Source: Paulownia fortunei (taxonomy: Eukaryota > Streptophyta > Magnoliopsida > Lamiales > Paulowniaceae). Taken from it: a stretch of 64,000 bases of DNA. A program made the position numbers and the translations under genes. Positions 36,047 through 49,245 of this stretch are shown here, piece after piece. Below the pieces are notes generated by a model, which saw nothing but the letters and a program-made list of their open reading frames with translations, made no database searches and was not told the DNA's origin. The stretch is from NCBI GenBank assembly GCA_019321725.1, contig CM033115.1, positions 7,016,673 through 7,080,672 on the forward strand, read 5' to 3'. Position 1 is the first letter of the stretch. Each line of letters starts with the position of its first letter.

Positions 36047-36525
36047 AGCCGAGCAAATCGGTCTTGCTATCGATCGGACCGGTTCAATCGACGGTCCAAC
36101 CGACAATCCAATTTGTCTAATAAAAATTGACTATATTTTTTTATATTATGCAAAATGATAATGTAAAAAATTAATTATTATGTATTAAATATTAAAAAAA
36201 AATCAATTAAAAAATACATTTAACAAAGTTCAAATCTAAATAAACATATGCATATAATCAAATACCAAGTTTAAAGTTTAAATATTCTCAAAAAAAATAC
36301 AAAAGAAAAATAAAATAATACAAAATAATGCAAAAAAATACACACATAAAAAATGGTTTCGATTGGTTCTTGATCGATTTTTTGACCAATTCCTAAATGG
36401 TTCAACCGGTTTTTTTTATCAATTTTGACCTTGTTCAACATCATTGTTTGATTTTTTTAAGCCAACTAGACCAGATCTAACCGACCACCGGTTTCTAGTC
36501 GAACTAGTCAGTCCAATTCGATTTT
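36047..36525. repeat. Possible MITE with ACCGGTT-rich ends
   Basis: ACCGGTTC and GGTCCAACCGAC motifs cluster at the left (36,060-36,105). GGTTCAACCGG and AACCGACCACCGG cluster at the right (36,400-36,495), around an AT-rich core. The ends are only roughly inverted and no target duplication was found. Confidence 0.3.
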
Positions 36526-37182
36526 GAAAATATTGCGTCAAAAAATACATTTTATAAGAATTTAGACTAATATATCATCCAAACAATTGTATAAAAATTT
36601 ATTAAATAATTTAATGTTAATCACATATATTATCATGTTTTTCGTCAAACATCATTCATCCCAACTAAAGAAGTAAATGACTCTTATAATTAATGTTACA
36701 CCTGGCCCTATTATTTGGTATAGAATCAAATTTATCAAGTGGGGATTTAATAAAAAAAAAAAAAAAAGGTAGATGTGGGTTCTACTTAGCAAATGAGTTA
36801 GTAAGATGGAATAATATGATTTTTGAAAGAATTGAATATTGAACCATACATGTATACATATATACATATATATATATATAAAAGAAATTTGCTTACTTAA
36901 AAAAATATCACTACTAAAAAGGAAAAATATAAAATAGAAGGTGGCTCTAGAAACTAAATAAAACTTCAACACATCAAAAAGAAGAACAACTTTTCAGAAA
37001 AAAAAAAAAAATGAGTAGAAAAAAGAAAAGAAGAGAGGAATTCGAGTTGCGGCAAACGGTCTATACATGTATCCATTTTCTTGATTTATTAAATTTAGAA
37101 GTTATTTACTTGATTTATTGTTATGGGATAGACCTTTAGTATTATATTTATATTAATGGCGATTATATATGTAAAACCTGAG

Positions 37183-37227
<45 letters not shown>

Positions 37228-38852
37228 TAAACCTTTGTAAGAAGTTTCTATTGATGCAGATTCCGTTTTAATACGAGGTATTTTCGGATTATTATTGACT
37301 TGTATGTAAGTGTGTATTAGAGTTACCTAATTTAAAACTCCTTATTGCATTAGAATTAAGTTATAATGGTATAACCCTAACACTCTCTTTATTAAGCAAA
37401 AATTCTGAAACCAAAGAGAACTGCTGTATTCTACAAAAAGGGAAGAAGAATTCAAGCTGCTAAATATCAACAAAAAGAAATAAAAGCGGAGGAAAGTACG
37501 AAAGTAGGAGCAATTTTATTCCATAAATTTCTGGTGAGTATTAGCTACTGACCATGATAAGATTGGTAGCATTTTTTTATTTTTTTTACAATCATTAATA
37601 CATCTATAGAATGAATTAGTGGGGTTGTATAAATTAGTTGAATTATTTAAGCTAGGCCGGTATTGTGTTGAATTAATGGAATATAATGAATGGTGTTTTC
37701 ATATTCGTGGACTAAATGTAGTTTAGAAAGTTTTTGAGAGGTGTTTTTAAATATAGTTGACTATTTCAAAATAAACAATGGACAATCCAGATTAGTTGGG
37801 ATTTGAGGGTTTGTCAATGATCTAGTACAAGATGTTAAGCCTATATCACAACCAATATAGGAATTTAAGCACACACCAGGACCTAATATAGGGCGTTAAA
37901 CCCATGATTATATTATATATGTGGTTTTATACGGTTGATTTTATGCTGAGATTGAATAATTCACAAAATTACTTATTTTTAATTATTGTTATCTTTTTGT
38001 GGAATCACAGATATTCATTTAGGAACTTATTTGACAATTTAATTATTTTCTATCCAAAAAAATGTCCTATTATCTGTATTACTTGCTTGATCTAACTAAT
38101 AGAATATTTGGTTATTTATTAGATCATCATGTTATGATTCTCCTTTAACTTTTCATATATCGAGATTTAGTTGCTTGAGAATAATTTTTGGAGTATCGGA
38201 AAGTCTATGGAGGGAGTCAGGGCTTACTAATTTATTATTTTAAAATTAATTGATATGATGAATTTTAATACTGAAAATGTATTTTTATCATGTGACTTAG
38301 TGATTGATTTTAGATACAACTATGTATTTATGTTTTAAGAATTTAATACTTTTTCTATTAGGTGAATCGTTGATAATTAGTAGTGTATGTGGTTGATGAA
38401 TTACATTGATTTACAATTCGTATATTTTGAGGTATAAATGCTCTATACTTGTTTAATATTGAATTATATTCAACCTATTGGATTAAACTTATAAATTTTT
38501 GAAATGTTCTCAAACTTACGATGATTGTTATAATCTCGGGTTTGGGACGGAACAATTGATATGAATCATATTTGTACAAGAATTAGATTATTGGGTGGTG
38601 CCAACAGATAATTGCTTACAGTGAGCACGAAACTAATTCACACAAGCACATGTGCATGTGTTACAATGTGCATTTATCATGCAAACTTGCAAGATTACAA
38701 AAATTTCAGTCTGATCCTCTATTGTAAAATGATATCTTATCTTATATTTCATTACACTAATACACTCCACATGTGTATTAATAACTTCATAAATATGTGA
38801 ATGGTGAAAATATTAAATTATGTAATTTTCTTTGTTGGCACTTTAAAAATAA
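36526..38852. other. AT-rich intergenic DNA with microsatellites
   Basis: Contains a poly-A run at 36752-36768, a TA run near 36,865-36,882 and a compound (TA)n(TG)n at 37183-37227. No gene or named repeat is recognised. The missing left LTR of the Tat element was looked for here and not found. Confidence 0.5.
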
Positions 38853-41246
38853 TAACTCCACAACTTAATGCGCAACTTGAAACTCAAAGAATTACATGAT
38901 TAGATCTTTAAGTCCATACACTAAGCGTTTAAGCAGTCATGACACAAGGTGGTTCTGTAAAAAGTTAATTTATTTTCTCTTCTTGTTTTTTCTTTTTTCG
39001 TTCACCCACATTCCTACTTTGGTTACAATTGTAAGGGAAAAAGAAAAATGAGTCTACAATGTAAACAAGAACAAATGAAAAAAATGTAAATTTTAGGTCA
39101 TTGATGCTAAATAAAAAAAGACAAATGACTAAGATAACTTATATGCTATAAACTGTGAAATTTCAAGATATTTTGCCAAAGTTTTCATAAGATCCACTTG
39201 ATTCAAGCACATGTAGTAAAATAATAATATTACAGGGATAGCAAATAAGAACCACTGTTCACGTATGAAGTTGGTGGGAGAAAAGTTAGTGTTTGGCAGA
39301 TACTGGTTAAAATAGACTTGAATTCTAACTTCAAATTTATTTGTCCTTTTTTATAATATTTAGATTTATATCACTAGTCTCTTTTTCCAAAGTCTGGCCA
39401 TTTTATAATCCGTAGCAATTCTTGGCATTAAAGCTAATTTCTTTCTTTTATCCAATGTATAATTGCTTTATCCCTGGCAAATGCTTTAATAAATATTTCC
39501 AAGACTGAAAAAGGAGTATAGGTCTTGTCTTGTAGTGAAATACCATCACCTAGCTTGAGAAACCTTGCCTTGCGAAACTCTGTACATTACACTTCCAAGT
39601 CATCAGCTTTGCAAAGCCTATGCTCAATCTTTCTTTGCACTATTTTGCAAGAAATATATATTGAGGTGTCCTTGGGATAGAGAGTGAGTCCTCAAAACTA
39701 TGGTATGATACTCCATTATCTTCTAAAGCATAAATCTTTTCTAGAATTTTCTTGATGAAGCTCCTTGGCTAGAGAAAAATTTGCTCACTTCGAACTTATT
39801 TCACTTTCAGGTAGAAGACTCTGATTCCTTGACACAAAGCATAGATTTGGACCAATTTCATTTAACTAGTGAGGTGAGTCCTAGAATTTTTTTCCATAAA
39901 TTCTTACCATGTCATATGAGAGTTTGGATGAGCCTTCAGATACTCCTTTAACTGAGCTTTATACTTCTCACCAAAGAGATGTAGGTTGTAAGCGTAGAGC
40001 TAGGTCTAGGGTTTCAGATCCTGAGAATGAAGTTTTTATTTTTACCGAGGGTAAAGTAGAGTAGTTTAAAGTGATTTCTTATTTTCCTAGACATTGGGAT
40101 CATTACATTCCAAAGATTAAGGAGGGCGATTGGACTATACTACCACCAGGGTAGCTTTGTTTGTACGAGGATATGTTTCTGTTTGGTCTAAGGTTTTCTT
40201 TATACCCCACTATCATGAAGATACTCAAACTTTACAATCTTTACCCAGTCCAGCTCCCCTCTAATGCTTAGAGGATCATCATAGGATTCATAACCTTAGC
40301 AGCTTTAGTGCTAATCTTGGAGCCAAGAGCTTGTGGTATGTTATCTCTAGAAGTAATGATAAGCCTTTTTGTAGATGCTTCCAACAAAACTAAGGGTTAG
40401 ATGTCAAGATTTTTCTAAGTTTTTCAAAAAGGTCCTTAAGGTTTCTGTTCTGAGTGAAATTATAATAATTATCTTTATCCAACACCTAATCTTAGCAAAG
40501 AGGAAGAGCATGCAAAACTGATACTTATTATCTAAGGTCCAGTAAGGATAGATGTGTTTACCACTAAAGATAACTTGATAGCAGCGGGATTAAGTCATTC
40601 TCACCCATCAATAGTCGTAGACCTTAGTATGCCCTTTATACTTTTCTTTCTCTAATTTACATTTATATGTATCTATAGTATTGAGTTTACATCTTTATTT
40701 TTTTTTTATACAGGCATAGAGGTTAGTAAGGGGAGGAAGATAGATAAGGCTAAGATCTTAGCCCGAGCTGCCTAGAGACAAGCATCTCAAGACTCCAATA
40801 GATTAGCTCAGTCGCTTGTTCCACTGGTTAAGAGATTTCTACTATCTCATTCTATGGAGGGGTCCGGACCTTTGCATAAGCCTCGGAATTTCCTTTCTGA
40901 GCTTAGTGTGTTGGAGGAATGAGAGAGTTCAGACCCTCACATTAGCGTTAGAGACTTTGGCCCTCTTCTACCCAATATTAGGGAACTTGCATCTAGGTGC
41001 GCGGCCTCTCATTCAACCAACAAGTTTTGTCCCGAGTAGAATGTAAATGATGGTGATTATTTGTTTACTTATGATGCTGCAGTGGAAGTGATGTCTAATC
41101 GTCTGCCCTCTAGTGATACGACTAAGGTTGTGGAGGCTACTTCTCAAGTATTATCTTATGATGACAATGATCTCTTAGCCAAGGTATTCCTTTACTTAAC
41201 CTTCATATATTCCCTTTTGTTGAGCATTATGCTGATATACCTCTAT
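38853..41246 (+). repeat. Copy A of a 2.4-kb tandem duplication
   Basis: Starts near AATAACTCCACAACTTAATG and ends GATATACCTCTA. Copy B follows without a gap. Homology runs the full length with scattered substitutions and small indels. Confidence 0.9.
39909..41240 (+). pseudogene. Extra ORF (PF04195-type 'putative gypsy type transposon' domain), copy A
   Basis: The ATG at 39909 opens MSYESLDEPSDTPL. Domain-like sequence follows: ISYFPRHWDHYIPK, LCLYEDMFLFGLRFSLYPTI, ILKLYNLYPVQLPSN, RIIIGFITLAALV. That pattern matches the plant 'putative gypsy type transposon' family found as antisense ORFs in Tat elements. The stops seen include TAG in VE*FK and in PPG*LC, positions where copy B has sense codons. 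A later block (40,717-41,190) carries ILARAA.RQASQDSNRLAQS and VEVMSNRLPSSDTTK. The function of these ORFs is unknown. Confidence 0.65.
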
Positions 41247-43651
41247 TAACTCACAAGTTGATATGCAACTTGAAACACAAAGAATTACTTTATTAGATCT
41301 TTAAGTCCATGCACTAAGTGTTTAAGTAGTTATGACACAAGGTGGTAATTTATGAGGTTTGCTCTTCTTGTTTTTTCTTTTATTTTTTTTTTCACCCACA
41401 TTCCTTATTTGGTTACAATTGTTAGGGAAAAAGAAAAAGTAGTCTACAAAATAACCAAGAACAAATGAAAATATTAATTTTCGGTTATTGATGCTAAATA
41501 AAAAAGAAAAATGACGAAGATTACTTATGTGTTATAAACTATGAATTTTCAAGATATTTTGCCAAAGTCTTTATAAGATCCACTTGATTCAACCACATGT
41601 AGTAAAATAATAATATTATGGGTAGCAAATAAGAACCATAATTCACGCATAAAGTTGGTGGGAGAAAAGCTAGTGTTTGGCAGGTACTAGTTCTAATAGA
41701 CTTGAATTATAACTTCAAATTTGTTTGTCCTTTCCTATAATATTTAGATTTCTATCACTAGTCTCTTTTTCTAAAGTCTGGCCATTTCAAAATCCTTAGC
41801 AGTCATTAGTCGTCTTTAGTTCAAGTCCTTGGCATTAAAACTGCTTTCTTTTTGTTATCCAATGCAAAATTGGTTTATCACTGGAAAATACTTGAATAAA
41901 TATTTCCAAGACAGAAAATGGAGCATAGGTTTTGTCTTGTAGTGAAATGTCAACACCTTAGCTTGAGAAACCCGAGTCTTTGGCTTGCGAAAGTCTATAA
42001 ATTTACTCTTCCAAGACATTAAAGCTTTGCTCAATCTTTCTTTTACACTATTTTGCTAGAAATATTTGAGGTGTCCTTGGGATAGAGAGTGAATCCTCAA
42101 AACTATGGTATGATACTCCATTATATTCTAAAGCATAAATCTTTTCTAGAATTTTCTTGATGAAGCTCCTTCGCTAGAGAAAAATTTGCTCACTTCGAAC
42201 TTATTTCACTTTCAGGTAGAAGACTCTGATTCCTTGACATGAAGCACAAATCTAGACCAATTTCATTCAAATAGTGAAGTGAGTCCTAGAATATTTTCTC
42301 ACAATTTCTTATCATATCATATGAGAGTTTAGATGAGCTTTCAGATACTTCTTTAATTGAGCTTTATACTTCTCACCAAAGAGATGTAGGTTGTAAGCGT
42401 AGAGTTAGGTCTAGTGTTCCAGATTCCGAGGAAGAAGTTTTTATTTTTACCGAGGGTGAAATAGAGGGGTTTAAAGTGATTTCTTATTTTTCCAGACATT
42501 AGGATTATTACATTCCAAGGATCAGGGAGGGTGGTTGGACTATACTACCCACCAGGGTGGCTTTGTTTGTACGAGGATATGTTTTTTTTTTGTCTAAGGT
42601 TTCCGTTACACCCAACTATTATAGAGATACTCAAACTTTACAATCTTTGCTCGGTCCAGCTTACCCTTAATGTTTGGAGGATCATCATAGGATTTATAAC
42701 CTTAACAACATAAGTGCTAATCTTGGAGCCAAGAGCTTGTGATATATTGTCTCTAATAGTAAGACTAAGCCTTTTGTACATGCTTCCAACAAAACTAAGG
42801 GTTAGAGGTCTAGAGTTTTCTAAGTTTTCTAAGAGGGTCCTTGAGGTTTCCCTTCTAAATGAAATTATTGTAATTTTCTTCATCCAATGCCTAAGCTTAG
42901 CAAAGATCAAGATCAATAAAAATTGATACTTATTATCCGAGGTCCGATAAGCTTAGATATGCTTACCACTGAAGATAACCTAATAGCAGTCGGGTTGAGT
43001 TATTCTCACCCTTCAATAGTTATAGACCTTAGTATGCCCTTTTATAGTTTTCTTTCTCTAATTTACTTTTATATGTATCTTTAGTATTGAGTTGACATCT
43101 TTATCATTTTTTATATAGGCATAGAGGTTGGTAAGGGGAGAAAGATAGATTGGGCTAAGATCTTAGCCTGAGCTGCCCAGAGACAAGCATCTCAAGACTC
43201 CAATAGATTAGCTCAGTCGTCTATTCCACTGGTTAAGAGATTTCTACTATCTCATTCTATGGAGGGGTCCGGACCTTTGCATAAGCCTCAGAATTTCCTT
43301 TCTGAGCTTAGTGTGTTGAAGGAATGAGAGAGTACGAACCCTTACATTGGCACTAGAGACTATGGCTCTCTTCTACCCAACATTGGTGATCTTGCATCTA
43401 GGAACGTGCCCACTCATTCAGCCAACAAGTTTTGCCCTGAATAGAATGTAAATAATAGTAATTCTTTATTTACTTGTGATGCTGCAGTGGAAGTGATGTC
43501 TAATCGTCTGCTCTCTAGTGATAGGATTATGGTTGTGAAGGCTACTTTTGAAGCATTATCTTATGATGATTATGATCTCTTAGCCAAGGCATTCCTTTAC
43601 TTAACCTTCAGATATTTCTTTTTGTTGAGCATTATGCTGATATACCTCTAT
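41247..43651 (+). repeat. Copy B of the 2.4-kb tandem duplication
   Basis: Starts TTAACTCACAAGTTGATATG and ends GATATACCTCTA at about 43,651, after which the original element sequence continues (TTTATGTTTCAGC). Confidence 0.9.
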
Positions 43652-44147
43652 TTATGTTTCAGCTTCTCCTTGCCCATCATGGTATGGTTCTCCAGGTTAA
43701 CCATGGAACCAAGAGGGTTAAGGAGCTTATCTTGGAGTTAATGAAAAAGACACTCAAAAGTTTCAAATTGAGATATTACTGGATGCAAGACAGACTGCTT
43801 GAAGAAAAAGGTTGCTAATTTGAAGGAGACCCTTACTTTAATATAGCTAAAAATTGAAGAAAATCTTCAATAATTCGGTGAAGCCAACAAGAGAGTTGAT
43901 GAAGTAGAGAAAGCCAAGGAGATTATGGAGGATGTGCTCTTAGACCATGGCTTCACTGTTTATAAGCAGATGTTTCTCACAATTGATCATTCCTTCGACA
44001 TTGACCATCTGGTTTCTTTTTTTTTTTTTTTCAGAGTCTATCTTGGGTGGTTAGACTGATAATCCAAGGTCTACAGTTCCTGGGATGAAGGCAGAGAGAG
44101 CTAGGGATGTTGCAGCTGAGGATGCTACTATATCACTTGATGTTTAG
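42313..44147 (+). pseudogene. Extra ORF (PF04195-type domain), copy B with original C-terminal coiled coil
   Basis: The start codon equivalent to copy A's ATG is ATA here (about 42,316). The domain is again readable: PPGWLCLYEDMFFFCLRFPL, HPTIIEILKLYN, NVWRIIIGFITL. Past the duplication breakpoint it continues into a Lys/Glu-rich likely coiled coil (LLEEKVANLKETLTL, NKRVDEVEKAKEIMEDVLLD) and ends EDATISLDV with TAG at 44145-44147. This is the complete 3' end that copy A lacks. Frameshifts and stops remain. Confidence 0.6.
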
Positions 44148-44970
44148 TACTTTAGCTATTTTCATATGTAGTGCTATCTGTAGTTCCCTTTCAAATTTCA
44201 CATACTTTTTCATTTTTCTTTTGTTATGCTATTTTGGTTGTAGAGCCCTTTATACTGTACTGTTTATTTTAGTATGGATCAAAACATATTTAGGAATTTT
44301 TGAGTTCTTACCATAACTTGGGTAGGAAATAGAACGTTTGAACTTTTCACCAAGGTTTAAATGTGGTATTATTTAAGATAGATTAGTAGGCCGAGGTAAA
44401 TCCTTAAATGAACAGTCATTGTCTATCTCTAAATTATTAATTGGAATTAATGTTAAAAGAGATTTCTTATCCTTTAAGGGTCAGGTTATCCCAATCCTTA
44501 GCTTTAAATCTAAGATCATCCCAATCCGTAGCTTTGACAAGGCCCCAACCATTCTGTCTTAGAGGATTAGTCCCATAGACAAATAGTCAGATCAAGGTAA
44601 TTTCTAAATATTTTCCCAATAGTTTTTGAGTGGTTGCTAGCTTGTTGATCAATCCAAGCATCATCACTTCTCCTCAGGGCCTAAGTAGTGCTAGGACTTT
44701 GTTTTTCCAATGATTGATCATCAGAAATAACATCAGAACAAAGGTGGTTTCACCCTTCCTTCTTGATAAAGGCAACGTTTTCCAATGCAATCCTATCTTT
44801 GGTGATAGTGGTGGTGGTTGATCCATTGCAATCCTATCATTGCCAAGGTTTTTTAGAATTACACAATTAAAGAAAAATAGAACTCTTTCCTTGCAACTTG
44901 AAAACAAACTTAAAAATAAATGAGTTGGTCTTCAACCTTATTACTAAGAAACTTGAACTAATAAATAAAA
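44148..44970. other. Spacer between the extra ORF and integrase
   Basis: Non-coding sequence between the convergent plus-strand ORF and the minus-strand integrase end. I see no further feature. Confidence 0.5.
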
Positions 44971-47462
44971 TAAACTACTACAGATAACATATTGATAGTA
45001 TTTCCTTAGATGCTTAACATTCCAAGATTTGGGTATAGATTTGCTGCCAAGGTCATCTAACCTGTAAGTTCCTTCATTTACTGCCTTGCGAACTTGATAA
45101 GGGCCATCCCAGTTTGGAGATAGCTTGTTATAGTGTTCTTGATAATTAAATTGAGCTTCTCTAAGGAAAAGCTTCCCAGGACGAAAGTAGCATGACTTGA
45201 CACGATTATTTTGCTAATAAACAACCATTTAACCCTAGCTCTTTCTTGATGCTCATCAATGAGGTTAAGGTTAACTCTAAGCCTCTCTATGTTCTTTTCT
45301 ATGTTGAAACTCTCAACACTAGAGCTTAGGAGTCCAATCTCCACTAGAATAACTATCTCTAAGTCAAAAATCATGCTAAAAAGTATCTCACCTGTAGCTG
45401 TTCACGGCATCATTTAGTAGGCCTATAAAACTTTAAGGAGGACATCCACCTAGAGACCTTTGGCTTAATCCGGTCGTATCTTCAAAGTTTGAAAGATGGT
45501 CCTATTAGTAACTTCAACTTGATCGCTTGAATATGAGTAAGTAACAGAGGTCATTCTAAGATCAATGCTAAGGACTGCACAAAATCACAAAAGCATTCAT
45601 TATCAAATGACTTTGCAATGTATGTGATGATTCTCTTTGGAACCTTAAAGTGACATTCAATGAACTTCCACATGGAGTTTCTAATTTGATTCATAGTGAT
45701 ATGAGCCAAGGGCTTAGCTTCAGCCCACATGGTGAAGTAATCTATAACTACTATAAAAAAAATTCCTTTATCTGGTGGCCTGAGGAAATGGTCCCAAGAT
45801 ATCCATTCTCCACACAACAAAGGACTAAGAGCTAAATACTGAGGACATTGGTACTGTTGGTGAGTAGAGAACATTAGCATGCATATGATATTTTGCGCAT
45901 CTTCTAACAAAGCTCATAACATCTTCATTCAAGGTTGGTTAATAACACCCTTGCTGCATGATTATTTGTGCCAAGGCTCTATCCCCCAAGTGATTGCCAT
46001 ATACCTTTTTCTGTACTTCTCTGAGAGCATCATCTACTTCACTTGGCCGAAGGCATCTAAGATAAGGCAAAGTATCAAATTTCTCGTATAAATGATCTCG
46101 TATGAGTTATACCAAGCTAAGTAGTGAGTGATCCTTCTTGTTTCTTGTTTGTCCTCAGGCAATTTTCCATTTTTCAAATAATCCTTGATAGAATCTATTT
46201 AACTAGGCTTTTGCACCAAGCTTAGAACTTGGCCTTTTTCTATGCTACAATAAGAAAGATCTCTACCAACACTCTCTTGATAAGTTCATGATAAGGTGAA
46301 TTTACAAGCTTAGAGGTATATTTTTGTATCTCAAAATATTCAAGTTGAGTTATCTAACTCTTTACTTTCTCAAGAGATCTGACCATTGTGGGATCCTTAG
46401 CCTTAAAGTCCCATTTAACTTGATAAACCATTAACTAAGAGTCGTTATAGGACTCCACATATTTCGCTCCAACCTCTAGCACTATGTTTAACCCTGTAAT
46501 CAAAGCTTTGTATTCAACCTTGTTATTTGATGCTTTGAAATCAAACCTTAAGGTATATTCAAAGATGTGGCCCTTACGGCTAGTCAAAGTTAGACTAGCA
46601 CTACTCTCTCCCTAAATTTTAACAAGCCATCAGCATATAAAGTCCAAAGGCTTTCTTTGCTCTTACAGTTGAGGTTTGGCTCAACCTCAGGTGCTAAGGT
46701 TCTAACTTCTTTATCTTGACAGTATATTCAAAAATCAACCAAGACTTTGGCCTTTATAGCTAGTTGAGGATAGTATAAAATGTCAAACTCCCTGAGCTCA
46801 ATAGACCACTTCACCAACCTTCCTGATGTTATATCTTTTCCAAGATTTGTTTTAAAGGTTGGTCAGTGAGAACTACTATGGCATATGCTTGAAAATAAGG
46901 TCTTAACTTATAAGCTGAGACAACCACTATGAATGCTAATTTTTCAACCTTTAGGTAGCGTATCTCAACGCCCCTAAGGATATAGTAAATTAGCTTTTAG
47001 AGCCTATCCTCTTCCCTAATCAATACTGAGCTTATTGTTATATCTAAATCCCAAAAATAAAGGTAAAATACCTCTCCTTGTCGGGCTCCGTCAAGAGTGG
47101 TAGAGAGCCCAAGTAAGATTTTAGGTCCTTAAAAGCCCTCTAGCACTCCTTTGTCCATGAAAAATTATTCACATTCTTTATAATCCTAAAGAACACTCTT
47201 CTCTGCTGACTTAGATAAAAAATGACTAAGGGCCACTAGTTGTCTAGTAAGTTTTTAAACTTCTTTCACTGTCTAAGGAGGATTCACCTCTATTAATGCC
47301 TTGATTTTCTCTGGCTATGATCCCTTGTTGAGTGACCATATAGCCAGTGAACTTTCTAGAAGTTACTCTGAAGCACACTTGTTGGGGTTAAGTTTCATCT
47401 TGTAATACCTTAAAACTGCAAATGCTTCACTAAGGTTAGCTATATGATCATCTTTGATAGAT
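44971..47462 (-). pseudogene. Tat pol: RT C-terminal part, RNase H and integrase
   Basis: Reading leftward, it begins DDHIANLSEAFAVLRYYKMK (RT, about 47.45 kb), then LVALSHFLSKSAEK and VVLTDQPLKQILEKI. RNase H-like DFKASNNKVEYKALITGL falls near 46.52 kb. The integrase core (45,910-45,551) has WDHFLRPPDKG, VVIDYFTMWAEAKPL and IRNSMWKFI; the segment that normally carries the second catalytic Asp (SDNGKQF) reads YIAKSF, so that residue is lost. The C-terminal part (about 45.38-45.0 kb) matches the VEIGL...RLNLDLVDE pattern of the family. Many stops. Confidence 0.78.
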
Positions 47463-48183
47463 GTTATGTGTGCAAATGAAAGGATTAGTGTCTTTAATAT
47501 TAGTAATGGTCCATCCTAAAGTATTGTTATGCATTTTTAGAGTTTCGATCAACTTACCTTCTTGAGATGCATCGAGTTTGGAAGAAATTATTACTGAAAA
47601 AGTCTCATTCTCACCCAAGAAAAAGTATTTCAAATCATCTGGTAAATGTGTCAAATCAACCATTGGAGCTTTAATACTTGATGGAATAGATTTTACTGTT
47701 GATGATGAAAGTTCTTCAAACATTGGCTTCCAAAAGTATTTTTCTTGTACCTGCAAAAATTAAGAGATAGAATTAGTGTGTGACTTTCTACAAATACTTT
47801 CACTTTCGAAACAAGTTTTCAAAGAATCTAAAGAGTTAGTGGTAGTAAAGTATTGATGAACAAGTTCCTCAATGGAATGCATTTCTTGCACTTCAACATC
47901 TTCTGCAGGTTGATTACAAACATTAAACACATTTAGTTCTAAACTTATATTTCCAAATGATAACTTATATTAATCAAAGCATTTGAAGTTGCAAGAAAAG
48001 GATGACCTAAAATGATAGGAATTTGTGTATGTGTTTGTGCAACAGGCTCTACATCTAACATAATAACATCCACTGAAAAGTGAAACTTATCAATTTGTAC
48101 CAACACATCATCTACAATTCCCTTTGGAACTTTAATCGAATGGTCAGCTAGTTGGAGTAAAACAGAAGTTGTTTTAAGTTTTC
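47463..48183 (-). pseudogene. Athila-lineage pol segment embedded in the Tat RT
   Basis: Minus-strand reading: [55 protein letters not shown] (Athila protease region), then KPMFEELSSSTVKS, LKYFFLGENETFSVIISSKL and LGWTITNIKDTNPFICTHNI, the Athila protease-RT linker. Tat RT lies on both sides in the same orientation: it stops after LYYYKV and resumes at DDHIANL, so the YxDD-containing middle of Tat RT is absent. The Athila piece itself contains a 102-codon open stretch. Confidence 0.82.
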
Positions 48184-49245
48184 TATGACCTTGTAGTAAT
48201 ACAATCCTTACTTAGTAGCAAACAACATCTTGGTTTCATCATCAGAATGCATTCTTATTTTATCGTATCCCTAAAATCCACTCATAAAGCTAAGAAGTTC
48301 ATATCTAACTGTGACATCCACAAGTTGGTCAATCCTTGGGATAGGAAAGCTATCATCTAGACAAGCTTTGTTCAAGTCCATAAAATCTACGCACATTCTC
48401 CAATTGCCATTAGGTTTATGGATGAGGACAACATTTGATAACTAGTAACTATAGTCCACTTCTCTCACATAATCGACATCAAGGAGTTTGTCCACTTCTT
48501 TGTTCATGGCTTGGATTCTCTTTTATTTCTCACCTTGACCACTGGGTTCCAAACTTTCAATAACCAAAGTTTGTGATAACCTCAGGATCAATACCTGGCA
48601 TGTCTAATAGACTCCATGCAAATATATTAGCATTCTTCCTTAAATATTGAACAATCTTAGTTCTCATGTCTTCATTTAATAAAGACCCTATCTTCGCAAC
48701 CTTTTCATTGTTCTCTTCATATAGTTGAATTTGAATGAGATCTTCTACTAGTTCCCCTGATTTCTCACCTTGATCGTTGGATTCCAAACTTTCAATAGCA
48801 AAGGTTTGCAAAGCCTTAGTCTTTCCCTTGAGAGAAGCAACATAACACCATCTTGTCATTCCTTGGTTTTCTTATACTCGTCCAATGATATGCTCAATAG
48901 GGAAATGCATAAGCATGTGGTTGTTGAGAATATAGCTCTCATTCTATTCAATCCTAGTCGTCCAAGGATAACATTATAGGTAGAGGGTACCTTAATGACC
49001 AAGAGATCTATCTTGACTGTCTTCTGCTAAGGTTGGTTCCTGACTATGACTAAGAGAGTAGTTATTCCCTCTTATTCCACTATCTCTCTCTCTCTTGTGA
49101 AGCTAATGAGTAGAGTTTTTATAAGCTTCAAACATTCCCTACCAATCTTTATTTTTTCAAAAATATCATAAAATAAGATGTCTGTCAAGCTTCCACTATC
49201 CACCAATATTCTCCTTACCTCATAATTAGCTATGGTTAGGCTGAT
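48184..49245 (-). pseudogene. Tat protease and RT N-terminal part
   Basis: Protease: MIISLTIANYEVRRILVDSG (active-site DSG near 49,195), then ILFYDIFEKIK. Linker: FAIESLESNDQGEKSGELVE, NIFAWSLLDMPGIDPEVI (48.86-48.56 kb). RT start: NVVLIHKPNGNWRMCVDFMD, LNKACLDDSFPIPRIDQLVD (48.44-48.33 kb). Several frameshifts. Confidence 0.78.

Noticed and set aside
42638..42916. Minus-strand reading opposite the extra ORF of copy B
   Set aside because: It is a shadow of the plus-strand domain, which matches a known family.
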